From: DAOTYE01 sp034434915
GTDB taxonomy: Bacteria; Chloroflexota; Dehalococcoidia; Dehalococcoidales; RBG-16-60-22
Reading direction: 5' to 3'
NCBI GenBank assembly: GCA_034434915.1
Contig: DAOTYE010000030.1
Location: 1-33,102, forward strand
DNA length: 33,102 bases
The translations under genes were made by a program, and so were the position numbers. Below, piece after piece: positions 30,860 through 33,102 of this stretch; position 1 is the stretch's first letter, and the number at the start of each line of letters is the position of its first letter. A model generated the notes under the pieces. It was not told the DNA's origin. It did no database searches and saw nothing but the letters and a program-made list of their open reading frames with translations.

Positions 30860-31675
30860 GTGTCCTTTTTAGATAAGCTCACCCGTGCTGTCCAGAAAAA
30901 TAACAGCCTGCTCTGCGTCGGTCTTGACACAGACCCTCAGTTGATGCCGGAAAAGGTCAGTGTCCTTGATTTCAACAGGGCAATCATTGATGCCACTGCC
31001 GATTTAGTCTGCGCCTACAAGCTGAACTTCGCCTTTTATGAGGCGCTTGGCAAAGACGGGACTGATATTCTCAAGCAGAGCGTGAACCATGTTCCAGAAG
31101 ATATTGTGACTATCGGCGATGCCAAACGCGGCGACATCGGCAACACCGCGAAAGCCTATGCCAGAGCCATTTTTGACTACTACGGCTTTGATGCCACCAC
31201 GGTGAACCCTTACCTTGGACTTGACTCCCTTGAGCCATTCATCAGCTACCGCGACCGCGGCATCTTCGTTCTGTGCCGCACCTCCAACGCCGGCGGCGCC
31301 GACTTCCAGTCGCTCCGTGCCGAATTCAATGGAAGCTCTTATCCACTTTTTGAAATCATCGCCAGGAAAGTAAGCCAGTGGAACACTCATGGCAACCTGG
31401 GGCTGGTCGTTGGCGCCACATATCCAGAGGAGCTCAAACTTATCCGTCAGAACCATCCAGACCTCCCCATCCTTATCCCGGGAGTGGGTGCGCAGGGCGG
31501 CGACCTTGCACTGGCGGTCCGCTATGGCACGGACAAAAACGGTGAGCGGGCAATCATCAACTCGTCACGCCAGATTCTCTACGCCTCAAAGGGAAAGGAT
31601 TTTGCACAGGCGGCGCGGCGTGCGGCGCTGGACCTGAGAGACCAGATAAACCGTTACCGCGCCAAGCAACCTTAA
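30860..31675 (+). CDS. pyrF: Orotidine 5'-phosphate decarboxylase
   Basis: This 271-aa enzyme of the type 2 subfamily decarboxylates OMP to UMP, the last step of de novo pyrimidine synthesis. The catalytic DAKRGDIGNTA motif (Asp87, Lys89, Asp92) is intact, as are CVGLDTDPQLMP, NPYLGLDSLEPF and PGVGAQGGD. The start is GTG 30860, after GGAGGAAGT. It is 36 bases after the SWIM gene and 25 bases before the DUF951 gene, in a run ending with a DNA polymerase. pyrD is 5.5 kb away on the other strand. Confidence 0.95.
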   Translation: MSFLDKLTRAVQKNNSLLCVGLDTDPQLMPEKVSVLDFNRAIIDATADLVCAYKLNFAFYEALGKDGTDILKQSVNHVPEDIVTIGDAKRGDIGNTAKAYARAIFDYYGFDATTVNPYLGLDSLEPFISYRDRGIFVLCRTSNAGGADFQSLRAEFNGSSYPLFEIIARKVSQWNTHGNLGLVVGATYPEELKLIRQNHPDLPILIPGVGAQGGDLALAVRYGTDKNGERAIINSSRQILYASKGKDFAQAARRAALDLRDQINRYRAKQP

Positions 31676-31700
31676 CCCAATGGGGAAAGGGGATGTGAAG

Positions 31701-31892
31701 ATGGTTGTGGAGATTAAGCTGGGAGACATTGTCCGCCTCAAAAAATCTCATCCCTGCGGTACTTATGACTGGGAAGTGGTGCGGCTGGGTGCGGACATAG
31801 GCCTCAGGTGCCGCGGCTGTCAGCACCGGATCCTCATGCCCCGCAGTATCATTGAGCGCCGGATTAAAGAGTTCATCTCCAGAGGTAAGTAA
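31701..31892 (+). CDS. DUF951 family protein
   Basis: This 63-aa protein has the DUF951 pattern: LGDIVRLKKSHPCG, WEVVRLGADIGLRC, RGC, then MPRSIIERRIKEF. Cys19, Cys37 and Cys40 may bind metal. The family often lies near replication genes in Gram-positive-type bacteria, and its function is unknown. ATG 31701 is preferred because AAAGGGGAT lies upstream at good spacing; an in-frame ATG at 31680 has none. The stop shares one base with the start of the polymerase gene (TAATG), so translation is coupled. Confidence 0.85.
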   Translation: MVVEIKLGDIVRLKKSHPCGTYDWEVVRLGADIGLRCRGCQHRILMPRSIIERRIKEFISRGK

Positions 31893-33102
31893 TGGCGCGC
31901 CGCATCATGCACATTGACCTGGATGCCTTCTTCGTCTCCGTTGAGCAGGTGCTTAACCCCGCCCTCAAAGGCAAGCCTGTGGTGGTGGGTGGCAGGCCGG
32001 ACCGGCGCGGGGTGGTGGCGACAGCATCGTATGAAGCACGGAAATACGGTATTTACTCCGGTATGGCGCTGGCAAAGGCAGTCCGCCTCTGCCCGCAGGC
32101 AATCTTTGTGGAAGGCAACTTCTCCCGCTACCGCGAGGCGTCAGAAAAGTTCATGGCTATCCTGGCTGATTTCTCACCTTTCCTTGAGCCCATGGGCATT
32201 GATGAAGCCTATCTTGACGCCACCGGCTTTGAATCGTTACACGGCTCAGTCCGGCAGATGGCAGTCAAAATAAAAGAGCGCATCAAGCGCGAGCTCGGTT
32301 TGCCTGTTTCTATCGGCATTGCGAGCAATAAGCTGGTGGCTAAGGTGGCTTCAAACCTCTCCAAGCCTGACGGACTGCTGGAAGTGCCTGAGGGAGGAGA
32401 AAGGGCGTTCCTTGCTCCTCTGCCCGTCGGCGACCTCCCCGGCATCGGCAGAAAGAGCGAGGAGGTGCTCAAAAAGCTCAAGGTGAAGACCATCGGCGAC
32501 CTGGCAAATCTGCCGCTGGGCATCTTGAAACAGCACTTCGGCATCTATGCTGAGACAGTCCATAACCATGCCATCGGCATCGCCAGCGATAGGGTTGAAC
32601 CACCGGCGGAAGCCAAGTCCACCAGCCGCGAGACCACTTTCCCCAGGGACACGCGGGATACTCAGTTCCTTGAGGCTACCCTGCGCTATCTCAGCGAGCG
32701 GGTGGGCAATGACCTGCGCCAGAAAGGCAAGCTGGCAAAGTGTATCGCCATCAAAGTGCGCTATGCAGACTTCTCCACTATCAGCAGACAGCGCACGCTC
32801 CCACAGCCCACAGACGCCGACCAGACCATCTTTGCCACCGGGCTAGACCTGTTCAAAAAAGAGCTTTCCCAGAACAAACAGGCAGTCCGCCTCATCGGCA
32901 TCGGAGCGTCATGCCTGGTACAGGGAAGACAAATGGAACTGCTGGACAGGTCAGCGCTACGGCTTGAAAAGCTGAACGCGGCTATTGACCGCATCCGCAA
33001 AAAGCACGGCTTCACCGCCATCCAGACTGGCAGGACCCTCCTGCTTAAGGACATTTTCCCGGAAAGAGAAGAGGGCTACACCCTGCACACGCCGAGCCTG
33101 TC
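31892..33102 (+). CDS. dinB: Y-family DNA polymerase IV, C-terminus cut by window edge
   Basis: 403 codons are visible. This translesion polymerase copies damaged DNA. The palm motif HIDLDAFFVSVEQ carries Asp9 and an aromatic steric gate (Phe13/14); YEARKYGI, then GIDEAYLDA supplies Asp104 and Glu105; GIASNKLVAKVAS and the helix-hairpin-helix LPGIGRKS follow, then the little-finger domain. It starts at ATG 31892, overlapping the DUF951 stop by one base. No stop is reached before 33102, but the length suggests the end is near. All catalytic acids are present. Confidence 0.95.
   Translation, partial: MARRIMHIDLDAFFVSVEQVLNPALKGKPVVVGGRPDRRGVVATASYEARKYGIYSGMALAKAVRLCPQAIFVEGNFSRYREASEKFMAILADFSPFLEPMGIDEAYLDATGFESLHGSVRQMAVKIKERIKRELGLPVSIGIASNKLVAKVASNLSKPDGLLEVPEGGERAFLAPLPVGDLPGIGRKSEEVLKKLKVKTIGDLANLPLGILKQHFGIYAETVHNHAIGIASDRVEPPAEAKSTSRETTFPRDTRDTQFLEATLRYLSERVGNDLRQKGKLAKCIAIKVRYADFSTISRQRTLPQPTDADQTIFATGLDLFKKELSQNKQAVRLIGIGASCLVQGRQMELLDRSALRLEKLNAAIDRIRKKHGFTAIQTGRTLLLKDIFPEREEGYTLHTPSL

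Noticed and set aside
1..33102. CRISPR array, insertion sequence or replication origin
   Set aside because: No regularly spaced repeats, transposase gene or DnaA-box cluster was found by eye; the only recombinase is the integrase.

Overview
The window looks like chromosomal DNA of an anaerobic bacterium, most plausibly a member of the Chloroflexota (class Dehalococcoidia or a close relative). This is inferred from a GTP-type PEP carboxykinase, a probable Re-type citrate synthase of the kind described in Dehalococcoides, a tungsten-type aldehyde:ferredoxin oxidoreductase with its own ferredoxin, a DUF951 protein, and frequent TTG/GTG starts. No 16S rRNA or ribosomal protein is present, so the placement is not proven.

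Positions 1-3017 are the right end of an integrated mobile element. Four overlapping minus-strand genes (an unrecognised partial gene, a zinc-ribbon protein, an excisionase-like HTH protein and a 65-aa protein) read left. A putative HTH protein and a tyrosine integrase read right and end beside a tRNA-Arg(TCG) gene. The two transcription units appear to start from face-to-face promoters, as in the P2 phage switch. The tRNA's best promoter lies inside the integrase gene.

Positions 3097-13369 hold pckG (minus), a GNAT acetyltransferase plus HAD hydrolase pair, the tRNA methylthiotransferase mtaB (minus), fabF-recJ, and a ferredoxin / MoaD-like / aldehyde:ferredoxin oxidoreductase operon. Positions 13418-20306 are all minus strand: a likely operon DUF503 - MrfA-like helicase - ftsY - lgt - MFS transporter, then a second MFS gene with its own promoter. 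Positions 20489-25327 hold the citrate/homocitrate synthase-like gene with a strong terminator, ybeY overlapping a third MFS gene, and convergent pyrD plus a PIG-L deacetylase.

Positions 25439-33102 hold tRNA-Ser(GCT), miaB, yajC-nadB-nadC, dtd (minus), then a SWIM zinc-finger protein, pyrF, a DUF951 protein and a Y-family DNA polymerase that runs off the right edge. Themes are central carbon entry (PEPCK, citrate synthase), NAD and pyrimidine synthesis (nadB/nadC, pyrD/pyrF), membrane biogenesis (ftsY, lgt, yajC, fabF), tRNA quality and modification (mtaB, miaB, dtd) and DNA repair (recJ, MrfA-like, dinB).

The most interesting unexplained structures are non-coding: the face-to-face promoters of the element, a long dyad over the fabF promoter, an FNR-like dyad between pckG and the GNAT gene, a LacI-type palindrome beside dtd, and an intrinsic terminator placed directly before the ribosome-binding site of the SWIM gene. 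No CRISPR array, rRNA or insertion sequence was seen, and no gene-free stretch exceeds 300 bases.
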